DNA of 64,000 nucleotides from Bolinopsis microptera (Eukaryota; Ctenophora; Tentaculata; Lobata; Bolinopsidae): the NCBI RefSeq assembly GCF_026151205.1, contig NC_087076.1:22004828-22068827 (forward strand), read 5' to 3'. Both the position numbers and the translations under genes were made by a program. Positions 1 to 15,001 of this stretch are shown here, one piece after another. Within the stretch, counting starts at the first letter, position 1; the number at the start of each line of letters is the position of its first letter. Under the pieces are notes generated by a model. The model ran no database searches. It was not told the origin of the DNA and saw only the letters and a list, made by a program, of their open reading frames with translations.

Positions 1-1780
1 TCAATCAGATCCCAATTGCTAATATTTGATGGACTGAATAATATGCTATATAACATGTATGACAAGTCATACTACAATGTATATTATCGTTATCAATACA
101 GAAATTACACGAATTAAGGCAAAACTGTATTCACAATTAACGATATATAAAATAGAAAGCCTGTACTGTTGTTTCATAAAATAGGACCCGATGCCAGGAA
201 GATTTACAACAACAAACTAAAACTGTGTCTCTGTGAACTGTAAACGAGCTCTCACTCAGGTCTTTATCTTAGATATAATTATATTGAATTTAATAACTCA
301 AGCCGGTGGACAGTGAACTTTTACAGGTTGTTGCGAACCGGAGCGAGCTTGGCAACACCCAATAGTGGAGCTCTAAGTTAATGTTATTGTTTAAGAGATC
401 CGCCACCAGAATTGTAAACTGTCCAACTGACCAGCTCTAAGTTAATGTTATTGTTGAAGAGATCTCTAGCTGCTACATAACTACAAACTTAAGGAAGTTG
501 GACCCCTAGGAGTTGCTCAGAGCATGAGCACTGGCAGAGTACCTATTTGTAAGCTTTATAACGAGGACTAGGAAACTCTCCAATAGACCCTGCTCTAAGT
601 TAATGTTATTGATAAAAATCTCAACAACTGCAGCATAATCTCTGTCTCATGTCGTAACCATCGGAAGGAACAACCAACAAGCAAATAAAACATTTTGAAA
701 TAGGAATCGTTCAATTTTACTAACGAGTTCTTAATATATTTTGAAATTTACAAGGCTGTATCATGTACGATTGCCGTGTCATCTTAGCGACCAGACCCCC
801 CCTCCTCACTATTATCATTTTACGACCTATCTGGACCGGAGATGTCGTGCCTGTAAACAAGGTTTGCCATCAAGGTACAGGACACTTTAAAACCAGAGGA
901 CACTTATGGCGGAGGGGGAGTACTCGGACTGGACAGTGCAGCAGAATCACACGAAACAACTCTATAAACTGAAAACAACAAACTGTTGAGCGCTGGTATT
1001 AGACTAGGTTCTCAGCTCCCGAGCAAGTAAACACAAAAGGCAAAGATCATTATTCTGGTAGTCTTGTTGGGGATTTTGATTTCCTGAGTTCATAGGGGTA
1101 ATGTTATGTGTTCAAGTACTAATACCATTTGCCTTCTGCTATCAGTGGCTTGTCGGCGTATCCTTCTTATCTGCGTTAGGTAGTAAGATCACAAGTACTA
1201 GTTTTACTTACATCACATGAGTCTCACTTCAAGTTATTGGCTGGTCTTTCTGTAAAGGGTGTTCTGACCAGTGGCTTAATGGTGCCTCGTTTGTCCCTTC
1301 GTCCAAGTCTAAAATAGACTTTCACAGTGCTAGAATGTGTAGTAGAGCTGGAAAATAGAGATCATGTTATTAGTCGGTCTCATTGTTAACAGGTGATCTG
1401 ACTACTGACCAAATCGCTCTTAGTTTGTCTCTTGGTCTAAACCCAGGATGTATGTACCTGTTTAGGTCTGTATATAATACAAGTGATCATCCCTCTGAAA
1501 ATCTGTTATAGCTGACACAATTTTATTTCACTCCTATGGAACAAGGCCCGATTGTTGAAAGAAACTACAATTATTCTGGATAAATCTATTTTGTTTCAGA
1601 CAAAATCGCATAATTTGGGGTCACCGATATTAGTAACTTCACAATGGTTAATCAAGAATAGACTGAAACAATACTTACGAATAATGAAAATATCTCATTA
1701 TTTCGATCAATGATCGTCATGAGATCTTTTTATTCTTATTTTCTGTGAAAAAGTTTTCTTCAGCCAATTTAAGTTTATGG
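1..1780. other. Intergenic DNA, no gene recognised
   Basis: AT-rich sequence with many stops in all frames and no recognisable coding segment. A 20-base core, GCTCTAAGTTAATGTTATTG, occurs three times (about 369-388, 434-453 and 593-612), each followed by a similar tail ending in AGATC or AAATC. This suggests an old dispersed or tandem duplication. No RNA gene was seen. Confidence 0.6.
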
Positions 1781-1893
1781 AAAAAATGTCAGGTGGTACA
1801 CTTGCAGGTACCACCCGTATTCTCACTCAGACCTGAGTTTAGTCATTTTCTGATACGAGATTGGGGACGGGTTCTATAAATAAACAAACAAAC
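1780..1893 (+). repeat. Possible LINE 3' end with hairpin and AAAC-rich tail
   Basis: An 8-bp perfect stem (GGTGGTAC at 1792-1799 pairing with GTACCACC at 1808-1815) is followed about 50 bases later by a GGTTCTATAAATAAAC segment running into repeated AAAC at about 1869-1893. A hairpin followed by a short simple-repeat tail is the layout of many CR1/L2-type retrotransposon 3' ends. No coding region is attached, so this is inference from layout alone. Confidence 0.3.
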
Positions 1894-2280
1894 AAGAGCA
1901 TTTTTCCTTGTCGCATCAAACGGGATCAATACAAACTTACACAAGAATACATTGCAACCATGCGACTCATAAACAATATTCCAATCTGGATTTTACATTT
2001 AAAACTCACAAGTATAAACCTTTAACATGACAAAAAACTTCGTCAATGCAGGACAGCAAGATACTTCGTCGTCATAGTTGACTCTACCAAAGTCGCTCTA
2101 CCAAAAAGGTTTCTCAGTAAACCGTTAACATGACACTGGTTTGTCCAGGTAAACGTGTCGGAGAGTAATGGTAGAATGAGTGATAAGCCGAGGATGAAGA
2201 TATCAGAGAACAACACGTTGGTTGATATTACCCTCAACCTTTCTTTAGTTCCCGGAATCTGGGTGTCTCGACCCACTCTC
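1894..2280. other. Intergenic DNA
   Basis: No gene, RNA or repeat recognised. A 77-codon open stretch on the minus strand (2043-2276) has no recognisable protein character. Confidence 0.5.
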
Positions 2281-3593
2281 GCTCACATAGGTATTTTATC
2301 TATCATTTGTTAGCTCACATTGGTATTTCATCTCTCATTTGTTAGCTCACATTGGTATTCTACCTATTATTTGTTAGCTCACATTGGTATTTCATCTCTC
2401 ATTTGTTAGCTCACATTGGTATTTCATCTCTCATTTGTTAGCTCACATTGGTATTTCATCTATTATTTGTTAGCTCACATTGGTATTTCATCTCTCATTT
2501 GTTAGCTCACATTGGTATTTCATCTCTCATTTGTTAGCTCACATTGGTATTTCATCTATTATTTGTTAGCTCACATTGGTATTTCATCTCTCATTTGTTA
2601 GCTCACATTGGTATTTCATCTATTATTTGTTAGCTCACATTGGTATTTCATCTCTCATTTGTTAGCTCACATTGGTATTTCATCTCTCATTTGTTAGCTC
2701 ACATTGGTATTTCATCTATTATTTGTTAGCTCACATTGGTATTTCATCTCTCATTTGTTAGCTCACATTGGTATTTCATCTCTCATTTGTTAGCTCACAT
2801 TGGTATTTCATCTCTCATTTGTTAGCTCAAATTGGTATTTTATCTCTTATTTGTTAGCTCACATTGGTATTTCATCTCTCATTTGTTAGCTCACATTGGT
2901 ATTTCATCTATTATTTGTTAGCTCACATTGGTATTTCATCTATTATTTGTTAGCTCACATTGGTATTTCATCTCTCATTTGTTAGCTCACATTGGTATTT
3001 CATCTATTATTTGTTAGCTCACATTGGTATTTCATCTCTCATTTGTTAGCTCACATCGGTATTTCATCTCTCATTTGTTAGCTCACATTGGTATTTCATC
3101 TCTCATTTGTTAGCTCAAATTGGTATTTTATCTCTTATTTGTTAGCTCACATTGGTATTTCATCTCTCATTTATTAGCTCACATTGGTATTTCATCTATT
3201 ATTTGTTAGCTCACATTGGTATTTCATCTCTCATTTGTTAGCTCACATTGGTATTTCATCTATTATTTGTTAGCTCACATTGGTATTTCATCTATTATTT
3301 GTTAGCTCACATTGGTATTTTATCTCTCATTTGTTAGCTCACATTGGTATTTCATCTATTATTTGTTAGCTCACATTGGTATTTCATCTATTATTTGTTA
3401 GCTCACATTGGTATTTTATCTCTCATTTGTTAGCTCACATTGGTATTTCATCTCTCATGTGTTAGCTCACATTGGTATTTCATCTATTATTTGTTAGCTC
3501 ACATTGGTATTTTATCTCTCATTTGTTAGCTCACATTGGTATTTTATCTCTCATTTGTTAGCTCACATTGGTATTCTACCTATCATTTGTTAC
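2281..3593. repeat. 32-bp minisatellite, about 41 units
   Basis: The unit begins GCTCACATTGGTATTTCATC and repeats every 32 bases. Two main unit types differ near the end (CTCTCATTT versus CTATTATTT). A rarer third type reads GCTCAAATTGG and occurs at 2825 and 3113, exactly nine units apart. The neighbours of those two units also match, which points to a block duplication of about 288 bp inside the array. Every unit contains ATTGG, the reverse of a CCAAT box. Confidence 0.95.
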
Positions 3594-4190
3594 ATTTTTC
3601 GCCAGTTCCACCATTAGTCTGTTGGTGTTCTAGCGTGGAGTATATTTCATTTTGATGATTAATCGGACTTTAGAGATACTTAGGATGATGAAGCTTGTCA
3701 ATAATCAGTATTTCCCAGACAACGAATGAGCTTCAAAAAGTTCCAAATAAATCTTTACAACATGGACAGAATAGTTTTGTTCAATTTATCAGTACCTAGA
3801 ATAAAGATAAGATCAATACTTGTGTATACTAAGAATAACCCGTATCCCTGGTTTCCAGAACTGGAGATTGCACCGTCTGGTGTTAACAACACCAGACAGA
3901 CAAACAGCAAGTCTTTTGATGACGAAGAAGCTCCTGCTCTATTCCGATACGACATCCTCCAATCTGTGGAGGGGAATTCTACTATCGATAGGGGTTTGTA
4001 GCTACGACTGAGCATTGTTTTATGGTTTTAATCTAATAACGGCAACAGATAATTAGTTAATTTAACAAAAATAAACACTTATTTTAACCTGAAGTGAATA
4101 CCATCTAAAATAATCGACTAAAAGATATTTCTGATGTTTTTGTGTGTTTGTAATGTAATTGTAATAATATCTACAATGCAACATCAAATG
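3594..4190. other. Intergenic DNA between arrays
   Basis: Open stretches of 86-91 codons lie on both strands around 3726-4015. They overlap each other completely and show no recognisable domain, so I treat them as chance ORFs. Nothing else was recognised. Confidence 0.5.
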
Positions 4191-4412
4191 GTACTAAATG
4201 TACTAAATGTACTAAATGTACTAAATGTACTAAATGTACTAAATATACTAAATGTACTAAATGTTCTAAATATACTAAATGTACTAAATGTACTAAATGT
4301 ACTAAATGTACTAAATGTACTAAATGTACTAAATGTACTTAATTTACTAAATTTACTAAATTTACTAAATTTACTAAATATACCGATGTACAATGTACTA
4401 AATGTACTAAAT
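4191..4412. repeat. 9-bp minisatellite (TACTAAATG)
   Basis: About 24 units of TACTAAATG. A later block shifts to TACTAAATT (about 4338-4378) before returning to the original form. Because nine is a multiple of three, the array stays open in several frames and gives Leu-Asn-Val and Ser-Thr-Phe repeat ORFs that are not genes. Confidence 0.93.
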
Positions 4413-4572
4413 CTGGTTTTTTGCAGTGTACACGATGTGGCGCCCGGTTGTGTTTGCTGACTCCTCCAGGAAAGTTATCTCAGCGCTGACCCCTGATAAG
4501 ATAAATACCTCTGCTCCTCATGTTGCGGCCCCTTCCCTTCTTACCAAGGTTAGTGCGTTAATTTCTAGGGAC

Positions 4573-4598
4573 GGGGGGGGGGGGGGGGGGGGGGGGGG
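4573..4598 (+). repeat. 26-nt uninterrupted G run
   Basis: A run of 26 G residues in AT-rich surroundings. It can form G-quadruplexes on the plus strand. Its length is uncertain because long homopolymers are poorly measured by sequencing. Confidence 0.9.
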
Positions 4599-5811
4599 AA
4601 ATAATGTTATAGATGAATTAAATAGACATTTTTGCTACTAAATTACTAAGTTATATTTCTATAGTTAATTTTCCATCAAGCGTAGTTTCACTCATATCAT
4701 TGAGAAATTCTGATGATGATTGATGAATGTGGTTTCATCACTCTGTTGTCACGTTAAATATTACAATCGTGGAACTTAAAATCTGAAAAAATGTGCTGTT
4801 CTCATACAATAGCAGTAGAAAAAACACCGATCTAAATGATGAACTAGTAATAAACTTGTATAACATTGCACAATTTAATTTCATTTTAACGTTTGTTTAT
4901 AAGGGTCAACCTACTTTTAATTTTATGCGCGTTAATGAGTAATTCATATATATTAGCTGTTACCATATAGCCATACTTATCTTATCATTTAATTACGATT
5001 GTCAAACTGATTTAGGCATTAATTTTTTGCCTGACCGTCTTTGCTCCTTTGGTTTTGATCGAGTTGTTTCGTTTAATCTTATTTTTTACATCATTTCATG
5101 ATTCTTAGTTCAAATTAATTCATTATTTTTGGCTAGCACGCTCGTACACTTAAATTTCCATCTGAATGAGTTGAGATTTAAAATGATGGGTATAATTAAT
5201 CATTTGATCGATAAAAAGTCAAAGCAAGACCAGTAGGCAATGGACGCGAAGGAGATTAGAATTCTTCAATAATCGCAAATAATCACTGATCTAAAGCTTA
5301 ATCAACAAATAATAATTTAAGATATTACAAAAGAAAAAATACCAACAGATAAAAACCAAATATCACAATATTCGACAGTTTCACCTTTTATTCATGCATG
5401 TCCTAAAAAATATTTCACAGGAAAAAATGTCTGAATCAAGAATTTCCGCGCCGCTGTTGCTCCACGCACGACCAATATGCACGAATAATATGCGCATACC
5501 ACCGCGGTAAACATGATAAATATGTCTGATTGTTTTAGAAGCAGATCAGTAAATGTTACCGAAAGGGGCCCCACACTTAGTGGGACATACCAGATCATTG
5601 CCTAAATTTGGCACTTAGTGCCACCTGTCCCCTCTGCTGTCACTAGCCCTACTGCTCGTACGCTCTGTACTGCTCGGGCTGATCTGTTTAACGGGGCTGT
5701 CTCCCTGATGATGAGGGGGTTAGGGGCTCATCTGTCAGTCTTATCAGAGTTATATTACACTTTGTGATACACTGGTGGCTGGAGGAGTGTGTTTAGGGTG
5801 GAGTACCTCAG
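4599..5811. other. Intergenic DNA
   Basis: AT-rich with no recognisable gene. A short perfect palindrome GGCACTTAGTGCC lies near 5610-5622. A 68-codon minus-strand ORF (5392-5598) has no recognisable features. Confidence 0.5.
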
Positions 5812-6277
5812 TAGTTCGCCTGTAATTCACCCTCAGTCTTTGTCCGTGTTGTTCGCTTGTAATTCACCCTTAGTCTTTGTTCGTGTTGTTCGTGTTGTTC
5901 GCCTGTAATTCACCCTCAGTCTTTGTTCGTGTAGTTCGCTTGTAATTCACCCTTAGTCTTTGTTCGTGTTGTTCGCCTGTAATTCACCCTCAGTCTTTGT
6001 TCGTGTAGTTCCCTTGTAATTCACCCTCAGTCTTTGTTCGTGTTGTTCGTGTTGTTCGTGTAGTTCGTGTTGTTCGCTTGTAATTCACCCTTAGTCTTTG
6101 TTCGTGTTGTTCGTGTTGTTCGCCTGTAATTCACCCTCAGTCTTTGTTCGTGTTGTTCGCTTGTAATTCACCCTCAGTCTTTGTTCGTGTAGTTCCCTTG
6201 TAATTCACCCTCAGTCTTTGTTCGTGTTGTTCGTGTTGTTCGCCTGTAATTCACCCTTAGTCTTTGTCCGTGTTGTC
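5812..6277. repeat. 37-bp compound minisatellite
   Basis: The basic unit is about 37 bases, made of TGTAATTCACCCTCAGTCTT plus a TTGTTCGTGTTGTTCGC segment. Units are interspersed with variable numbers of a 9-base subunit (GTTGTTCGT or GTGTAGTTC), so spacing changes between units. The nested subunit suggests replication slippage within a larger repeat. Confidence 0.88.
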
Positions 6278-9267
<2,990 letters not shown>

Positions 9268-9394
9268 CCGGGAGAAGAATATTGAAATTTTCGAATGAAT
9301 CATAAGAATGAATCATATCTAAGGAAAAGAGCACTCAAACAAGTTTAACTTTAATCACTCCAAGCTGTCGAAAATTTCAATATTCTTCTCCCGG
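9268..9394. repeat. Fold-back: 27-bp perfect inverted repeat
   Basis: The arm at 9268-9294 (starting CCGGGAGAAGAATATTG) is the exact reverse complement of 9368-9394. The 73-base loop contains a near-identical copy of 9085-9147. Perfect arms imply a recent event such as template switching during replication, or a young fold-back element. Confidence 0.85.
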
Positions 9395-10264
9395 AATCCT
9401 GATTATCTTGCCGTCAGCTTGCAGTTAGCTCTTGATTTATTGGTGACGAGCCGGTCACGTGCTCTAACGAGAACACCTTTACATTTTGAAGAGGCACAAA
9501 CAGTATTCCAGTCGCAATCAGAGTCCTTACTTTACTTTGATCTTTAGAGTGGGCCATCGTACATCACGTTCTATAAGACTAAGAGCCCATGCTGTTGTAT
9601 TTTGCAATCCACATTTCGTAACAATTTCTGCTACCGTGCGAAATTTTGATGATTGTCACAACCAACATATCAACAAACCCCACAATTCAATAATCATCGC
9701 GAAAATTAGAATCTGAAATGTTGATGAGAAACACATCTCTGTAGCTGACCAGCACGAACTAGCTTGATTCACTCCGAGATTGCATATTAATCAGCAGTTT
9801 ACTGAGAAGAAATGTTGTAGTTGTCTGGAGATTATAGTGAACACCCTGTAAATCATTGTTGTTCCCTACATAGTACATATTGATTAAGTCTCTGAATCAA
9901 CTAGCAGATCTCATATTCTTGCTGGTTATTGGTTGCTTAATGTTGAAAAGTAGGTCAATAAGAAGTAGATCAGGGGGAACTCCTTGCAACCAAAGATCGA
10001 AAGCCTTGATTTGATTAAGACGAAAATAAATCACTACATACAGTGGGGTGCAATATGTTTTTGTCATTTCTGCCCACGTACACGGTTTTAAAATTTGTAT
10101 TTTAGCAATTTTTTGAAATGTTTTATTTTAGCTTTTGTAAGCAGTAAAAACACGAATATTCTACTTTAATTTGATTATTATGAAAAAGGTAATTAAATAA
10201 ATGTTTTAGATGATAATAAAGAATTAATACTTTGTGCAGTGGCAACTCAATATTGTGACCCTCA
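9395..10264. other. Intergenic DNA
   Basis: AT-rich, with a 76-codon ORF (9486-9716) that shows no recognisable domain. No RNA or mobile element was identified before the inverted repeat at 10265. Confidence 0.5.
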
Positions 10265-10381
10265 TTAGTCGGGATTATTATGACCGGGATAAAGTGGCGG
10301 GTTTTGAGCAATTTCGCCATATTTTTCCCGAACCATATTTTAACCGGTCGTTAATAAACCCGTCGTAATAATCCCGAGTAA
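10265..10381. mobile_element. Small inverted-repeat element (~117 bp)
   Basis: The 20-bp ends at 10265-10284 and 10362-10381 are inverted repeats matching at about 18 of 20 positions (core CGGGATTATTATGAC). The interior is also partly self-complementary (GGCGGGTT near 10296 against AACCCG near 10357). It has the size and structure of a tiny MITE or a hairpin insertion. Its superfamily cannot be assigned and no coding capacity is present. Confidence 0.6.
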
Positions 10382-10403
10382 GGTAGGTAAAGAATTGTAT
10401 AAA

Positions 10404-11178
10404 TATACAGGGTGGGCCAAAAGTCAGTACCCATACGTTGGCCTTAATAGCTCCGCCGTGTTTTATATTTGAGAGCTGTTGCTTTGCAGATGGCATACTG
10501 TACTTACTGGTTCGAGGATTCCGTCGTCAAAATTTGAAAATTCGAATATTTTAGACCACACCCATTCAATATTAAAACACCTATATTGTTTTCTCTGAAC
10601 ATGCTGAACGCCTAATTTTTTCAGAGACGGTAGATTATCAAATGTTGCATATGATCTGAAAACATGAGGCAAAACGGATTAGAAATGACGAAGTTATCAA
10701 GCATTTTCTGTATCTCGTTAACAATATTGACTGGGTGATTATGTGACACCGTGACACGACACCTTAATTGGGCACCCTTAACAATTCCCATAATGTTCAA
10801 CGGGGTAGTTAACGGGGGCACCTTATCACGTGATTAGGTAAACCAATCACCTGATCACACGTAATGAATAAACTCGTTATGCTTCATATCTCAGTCATCT
10901 GAGAAGCTTAAGTTCTAATTCTTTCAGGACAAACGTAATTCGAATGGCCAAACACAATTCAATAACATTTAGCTTGATCCGACTATCCAAACTATCAAAT
11001 AAATGTGAAAATGAACCTCCATTTGAAAAAAATGAACGCGAATATTTTTCGAGTTGACAAATTCCTCGAACCAGTGGTGGTACTAAGTCATACCAGAAAG
11101 AAGTATTTAAATTGGGCACTCAGTGACTGAGCTATAAAGGCCAACGTATGGGTACTGACTTTTGGCCCACCCTGTATA
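10404..11178. mobile_element. Non-autonomous Tc1/mariner-like element, ~770 bp
   Basis: Terminal inverted repeats of at least 42 bp are exact: 10404-10445 (TATACAGGGTGGGCCAAAAG...) and its reverse complement at 11137-11178. Weaker matching extends to about 50 bp. Each end is bordered by TA, the target-site dinucleotide duplicated by Tc1/mariner elements, and ACAGGGTG-like termini are common in that superfamily. The interior has only short ORFs (65-74 codons, minus strand) without a recognisable transposase or DDE/D motif, so it is a deletion derivative or MITE that would need a transposase from elsewhere. Its identical TIRs suggest relatively recent activity. Confidence 0.82.
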
Positions 11179-12264
11179 ATATATATTATATATTAGTTAC
11201 CAGGCTTATAAAGTGTCAATTCTCAGTAATAGTAGCCCAAGAACTCTAGAAGTGGATGAACACCGTTATATTCAGAAACTAAGAACTATATGTTCACTGG
11301 GGCTTAATGCCATGGACCCGTTTGGGATCCCATTATTGGATTTATCTTAGAGGATTTCCATAGCATTGGGGCACAAGAGTTATGTTTTTTATATTCATAT
11401 CGTTTTTAGTTGTGTCATTTCATTTCCAATGTTACACTTTGTAGGAACTGGTATTAACCGAGTTTCTGATTCAGGATGTTACTGAAGATAGTAATGAAAA
11501 TGTTTTAACACCTCAGAACTGTGTATTACTACAGCTCAACCTGCTCAGTCTGACTAATTGGGAATTTAAATTCTTGATATATATAAGTTACATAAGTTGT
11601 TGTAAAATTGTTCCACAAATTGTCAACCAATTTCTTTAAAACTGAATGGAGATGGGTTAAAAACATATAAGTGATACGATAGTTTAACTTGTAGAAGCTT
11701 TCAATAAACATGCGTTAATCGTCGGCAGCTATTGAAACTATAGTTACTTATATAAATAAATATAGTAACTAGACTTACAGTTTAACACCTCCCCCAGCCA
11801 GTATAACTCTCCGTCTGTTCATGCTTCCCGCAAGTTTCAAAGCATCCGATTCCACTGTAGCAGGTAGCTGAGACAGTTATGCCAACCGTGTTTAGTCGAC
11901 TGTTTGTGTAATTTGAACTAGAATAATCAGAGCTGATTATTCTGATGTTGAATATTCTAATATTGTTGGTGAGGTGGTGCAAGCTCCGTGACTGTAGGTA
12001 CATTACCATAAACAGTCTCTGGTACTTGGGTCCTCATGCTAAACATTACATCTCCGCAAGCAATCCTCGCATGCACAGGCTAGCTAAACATCACATCTCC
12101 GCAAGCAATCCTCGCAGGCACAGGCCTGAGCTGGTTCCAGCAAGAGCTCTGGACGTCTGCTTAATGAACCTGATTTAATTGATGGTGCTACTAGATGTGA
12201 GATGTGTCACTCACATATATAAGTCCATTTGTAAGCTGACTGGATGTGTCACAGTGGGGAGACT
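11179..12264. other. Intergenic DNA with a 45-bp tandem duplication
   Basis: The segments at 12038-12082 and 12083-12127 (both beginning GCTAAACAT and containing CATCTCCGCAAGCAATCCTC) are tandem copies. No gene was recognised; the 75-codon ORFs on both strands around 11782-12178 overlap each other and have no recognisable domain. Confidence 0.55.
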
Positions 12265-12342
12265 ACTAGTTTAGTAGTTGAGTCTACTAGTTGAGACTAC
12301 TAGTTGAGTAGTTGAGTCTACTAGTTGAGACTACTAGTTATT
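12265..12342. repeat. ACTAGT-rich short tandem repeat
   Basis: Six to seven copies of the palindrome CTACTAGTTGAG and relatives (ACTAGT repeated, with TTGAGTAGTTGAG linkers). The cluster can fold on itself. No known function. Confidence 0.7.
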
Positions 12343-12790
12343 TGACGTAGGTTAACTCAGCAACCCGTGGCTCTGCTATTGTGCTATCTTTGTTGTATGT
12401 GCAGTCTGATCGTATGTCAAATAGGGCGCTCGTTGTTTCTTGAATAGGGCTCTCCTGAGCGTACTAGTATACTATTCAGCTAGTATGTAGGACATTACCA
12501 TAAACCATGATTTAGCCTAGCTCTCCCCTCAATATTTTGAATAATTCCTACTTGCTGTGCAGCAGAAAACGTGATTCTCTAATCTCTACACAGTCTACAG
12601 GTTATCTTCTAACGTAATAGATCGGGCTTTCAAAGTTATGGCTTATTAAGTGTCACTTAAGTTAAGTGAGAATCTTTTAAGATTGTAGTTTTGGTGGTCT
12701 TTACGTCAGTGGTCTTAGTTAAATTTACAACTGCTCTGATCAAGAATTGGTCGATGCAATGGTTAATAGATTTTTTCTTTTGCTTTTGCA
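12343..12790. other. Intergenic DNA downstream of the LINE
   Basis: No gene or RNA recognised. The segment contains the LINE 3' flank on the minus strand; its exact 3' boundary cannot be fixed because no clear poly(A) or simple-repeat tail is visible. Confidence 0.45.
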
Positions 12791-12829
12791 GTGGTTACAT
12801 ACATACATGTTACATGGTAAAGTCTCCTC

Positions 12830-13174
12830 CTAGTCGTTGAAGTGGCCTGCATCACACACATCGCGTTGGCGGCGTAACATATGTCTCCACTGTACTCGGT
12901 TGGTAGCCAAAGCTTCTGTTGTGTTGTTGTCGATGTTTTCAACACCTGTAAACTTAGCAGCATCTTCGAGTACGCAGGACTTCCAGTTCTTACGGGGTCT
13001 GCCCCTTGACCTCTTTCCATAATTTGGCTTCCAGTTCAACAGAAACCTCGGTAGTCTAGAGTCTGGCATTCTAACTACATGTCCATACCAACGTAGCCTG
13101 GCAGCACTGATGAAAGTCTCAACAGACTTGATGCCAGCCCTCCTAAGAACTTCGTCGTTGGTCATATGAAAGAA
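12830..13174 (-). pseudogene. LINE protein C-terminal tail
   Basis: In the same frame as the catalytic segment beyond the TAG. It carries the typical LINE tail: TNDEVLRRAGI, then RLRWYGHVVRM, then SRGRPRKNWKSCV, and it stops at 12830-12832. The RWYGHVVRM and RGRPRKNW signatures are commonly seen after the RT thumb in animal LINEs. About 50 further bases up to 12780 look like 3' UTR. Confidence 0.9.
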
Positions 13175-13873
13175 CTATTTAATCCTAAGGATCCTTCTCA
13201 AGGAGGTTTGATGGAAAACCTCGAAGCGTTTCATCTGCTTTTTGGTGGTGTTCCAGACTTCAGCTCCATACAACAAGATGGTGAGGACAGCAGCCCTATA
13301 GATCCTGATCTTGGTTGGAGTCTTTATAATTCTACTATTCCAAATGTTCCAGAGCTGATGAAAGGCGCCATTAGCCTTCTGGATACGGACATCCAGGTCT
13401 CTGTTGATTGTCCCATCCCCACTGATAGTTGCACCCAGGTAGACAAAGTTGCTAACCTGCTCGACGGGTTCACCCTCAACCGAAAGCTCAATACAATCAT
13501 CCTTGATGAAAGGTCGCTGGGAGGCGCACTTGCTTACAGCCATGCATTGGGTCTTCTTTGCATTTATTCTAAGCCCAGCGTAGGAGCTGTAATGAACTAA
13601 TAGATCAGTTAAATCCTGTAGGCCTTCCCCTGAGTTGTCCATAATAGCCATGTCATCAGCATAATCGGTGTCCAGAATGACCTTTTCCTCGACCGTCTTC
13701 ATCTCTTTCTGCAGCACTGCGCCTTGACTGATGATCTTTTTGGTCTCAGCCAGAAATGCAGAAAAGTTTAGGCAGAAATTAAAGACAGGAGGTGCTTGAA
13801 TGTCACCCTGACCTGTGCCTGAGTTAACATCAAACCAGTCTGTCAGCTCCCCATTAACCCTCACGGCACTCAT
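13175..13873 (-). pseudogene. LINE reverse transcriptase, catalytic part
   Basis: 232 codons continuing the RT domain: VRVNGELTDWF, then TGQGDIQAPPVFNF, then the catalytic box DTDYADDMAIMD (YADD). This is followed by GLRINAKKTQCM and VSNFVYLGATISGDG, and by the thumb-like stretch TKIRIYRAAVLTILLYGAEV. All expected RT landmarks are present. It ends at a TAG (13175-13177) after LRRILRIK. The frame simply continues beyond this stop into the next segment, so the break is a single nonsense codon, probably at an ancestral Trp position. Confidence 0.93.
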
Positions 13874-14550
13874 GGTACCCCAAAAAATGACTGAAATATT
13901 CTGACATATTTTTCAGGCAGCCCATAGTGTCTCATACTGCACCAAATAAAGTCCCTTCTGATAGAATCGAACGCTGCCTTGAAATCGACAAAATTAATGT
14001 AAAGAGAAATGTTAAACTCAAGACAGTTATGAATAATAGTTCGGAGAGAATAAATCTGATCAATACATGAGCGGTTCTGTCTAAATCCGCACTGATTCTC
14101 CCTGAGAAGACACTCCATACCAGCATGTAACCGCTTAAGAAGAATCATCTGAAAAAGCTTGGATGCTGTAGACCTTAAGGTGATCCCTCTGTTGTTCCCG
14201 CAGACTGAAGTGTCTCCTTTCTTCCCAATAACAATGATCACACCCTTTAACCAATCTTCAGGAACAGTCTCTTCTTCCCACACTTTCTTGAATAGACACT
14301 CTAGTTGATCAACTAGAGCACTCGCACCATACTTCAGTTGCTCGTTAGTTATCCCGTCCACTCCTGGGCTTTTGTTGTTCTTAAGCTTTGTCAGGGAATA
14401 ACTAATCTCGTCTCTGGTAGGTGGTCCATCCGAACAAGAGAGAGAGTTAAAGTGGCGTTGGGGTGGTACTGTATCAAGGTCGGCAAGGTCGACACTTGAT
14501 GATGGAGGGTTCAGAAGTTCAGTAAAGTGCTCCTTTGCAGTGGTAGTGAG
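13870..14550 (-). pseudogene. LINE reverse transcriptase, N-terminal part
   Basis: The frame is open from about 14550 although the first strong start is at 14361. Visible motifs run in the usual RT order: NKSPGVDGITNEQL (finger region, near 14340-14380), then RGITLRSTASKLF, then ENQCGFRQNRSCIDQI, then LYINFVDFKAAFDS, which carries the first catalytic Asp region (motif A). It ends at a TGA (13870-13872) after FFGVP. The next RT segment begins in another frame at an ATG that overlaps this stop, so the break is a one-base-class indel. The product would copy element RNA into DNA at target sites if intact; this copy cannot make a full enzyme. Confidence 0.92.
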
Positions 14551-14630
14551 GGTTAAAGAAAAGTTTTAAAAGTTAAAGATTGTTCTTTTTTGTTACTTAG
14601 ATATTATTGTGGGAGGGATTTATTTGTCAC

Positions 14631-15001
<371 letters not shown>

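Larger units (their letters stand above)
12790..14550 (-). mobile_element. 5'-truncated, broken non-LTR retrotransposon (LINE)
   Basis: The minus strand encodes the C-terminal half of a LINE ORF2-type protein: the start of the reverse transcriptase, the catalytic YADD core, and the downstream thumb and tail region. Endonuclease sequence is absent. Reading is open from about 14550 downward but starts abruptly near a (CT)n tract, consistent with 5' truncation. One frameshift (13870-13873) and one in-frame TAG (13175-13177) split the frame into three pieces, annotated separately. The plus-strand ORF at 13166-13600 is an antisense shadow. The clade (RTE, CR1 or jockey-like) cannot be settled from the sequence alone. 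Confidence 0.93.

Noticed and set aside
3726-4015. 91-codon plus-strand and 86-codon minus-strand ORFs
   Set aside because: They fully overlap on opposite strands and neither has a recognisable domain or start context.
13166-13600. Plus-strand 144-codon ORF
   Set aside because: It is antisense to the LINE reverse transcriptase, which has clear catalytic motifs on the minus strand.
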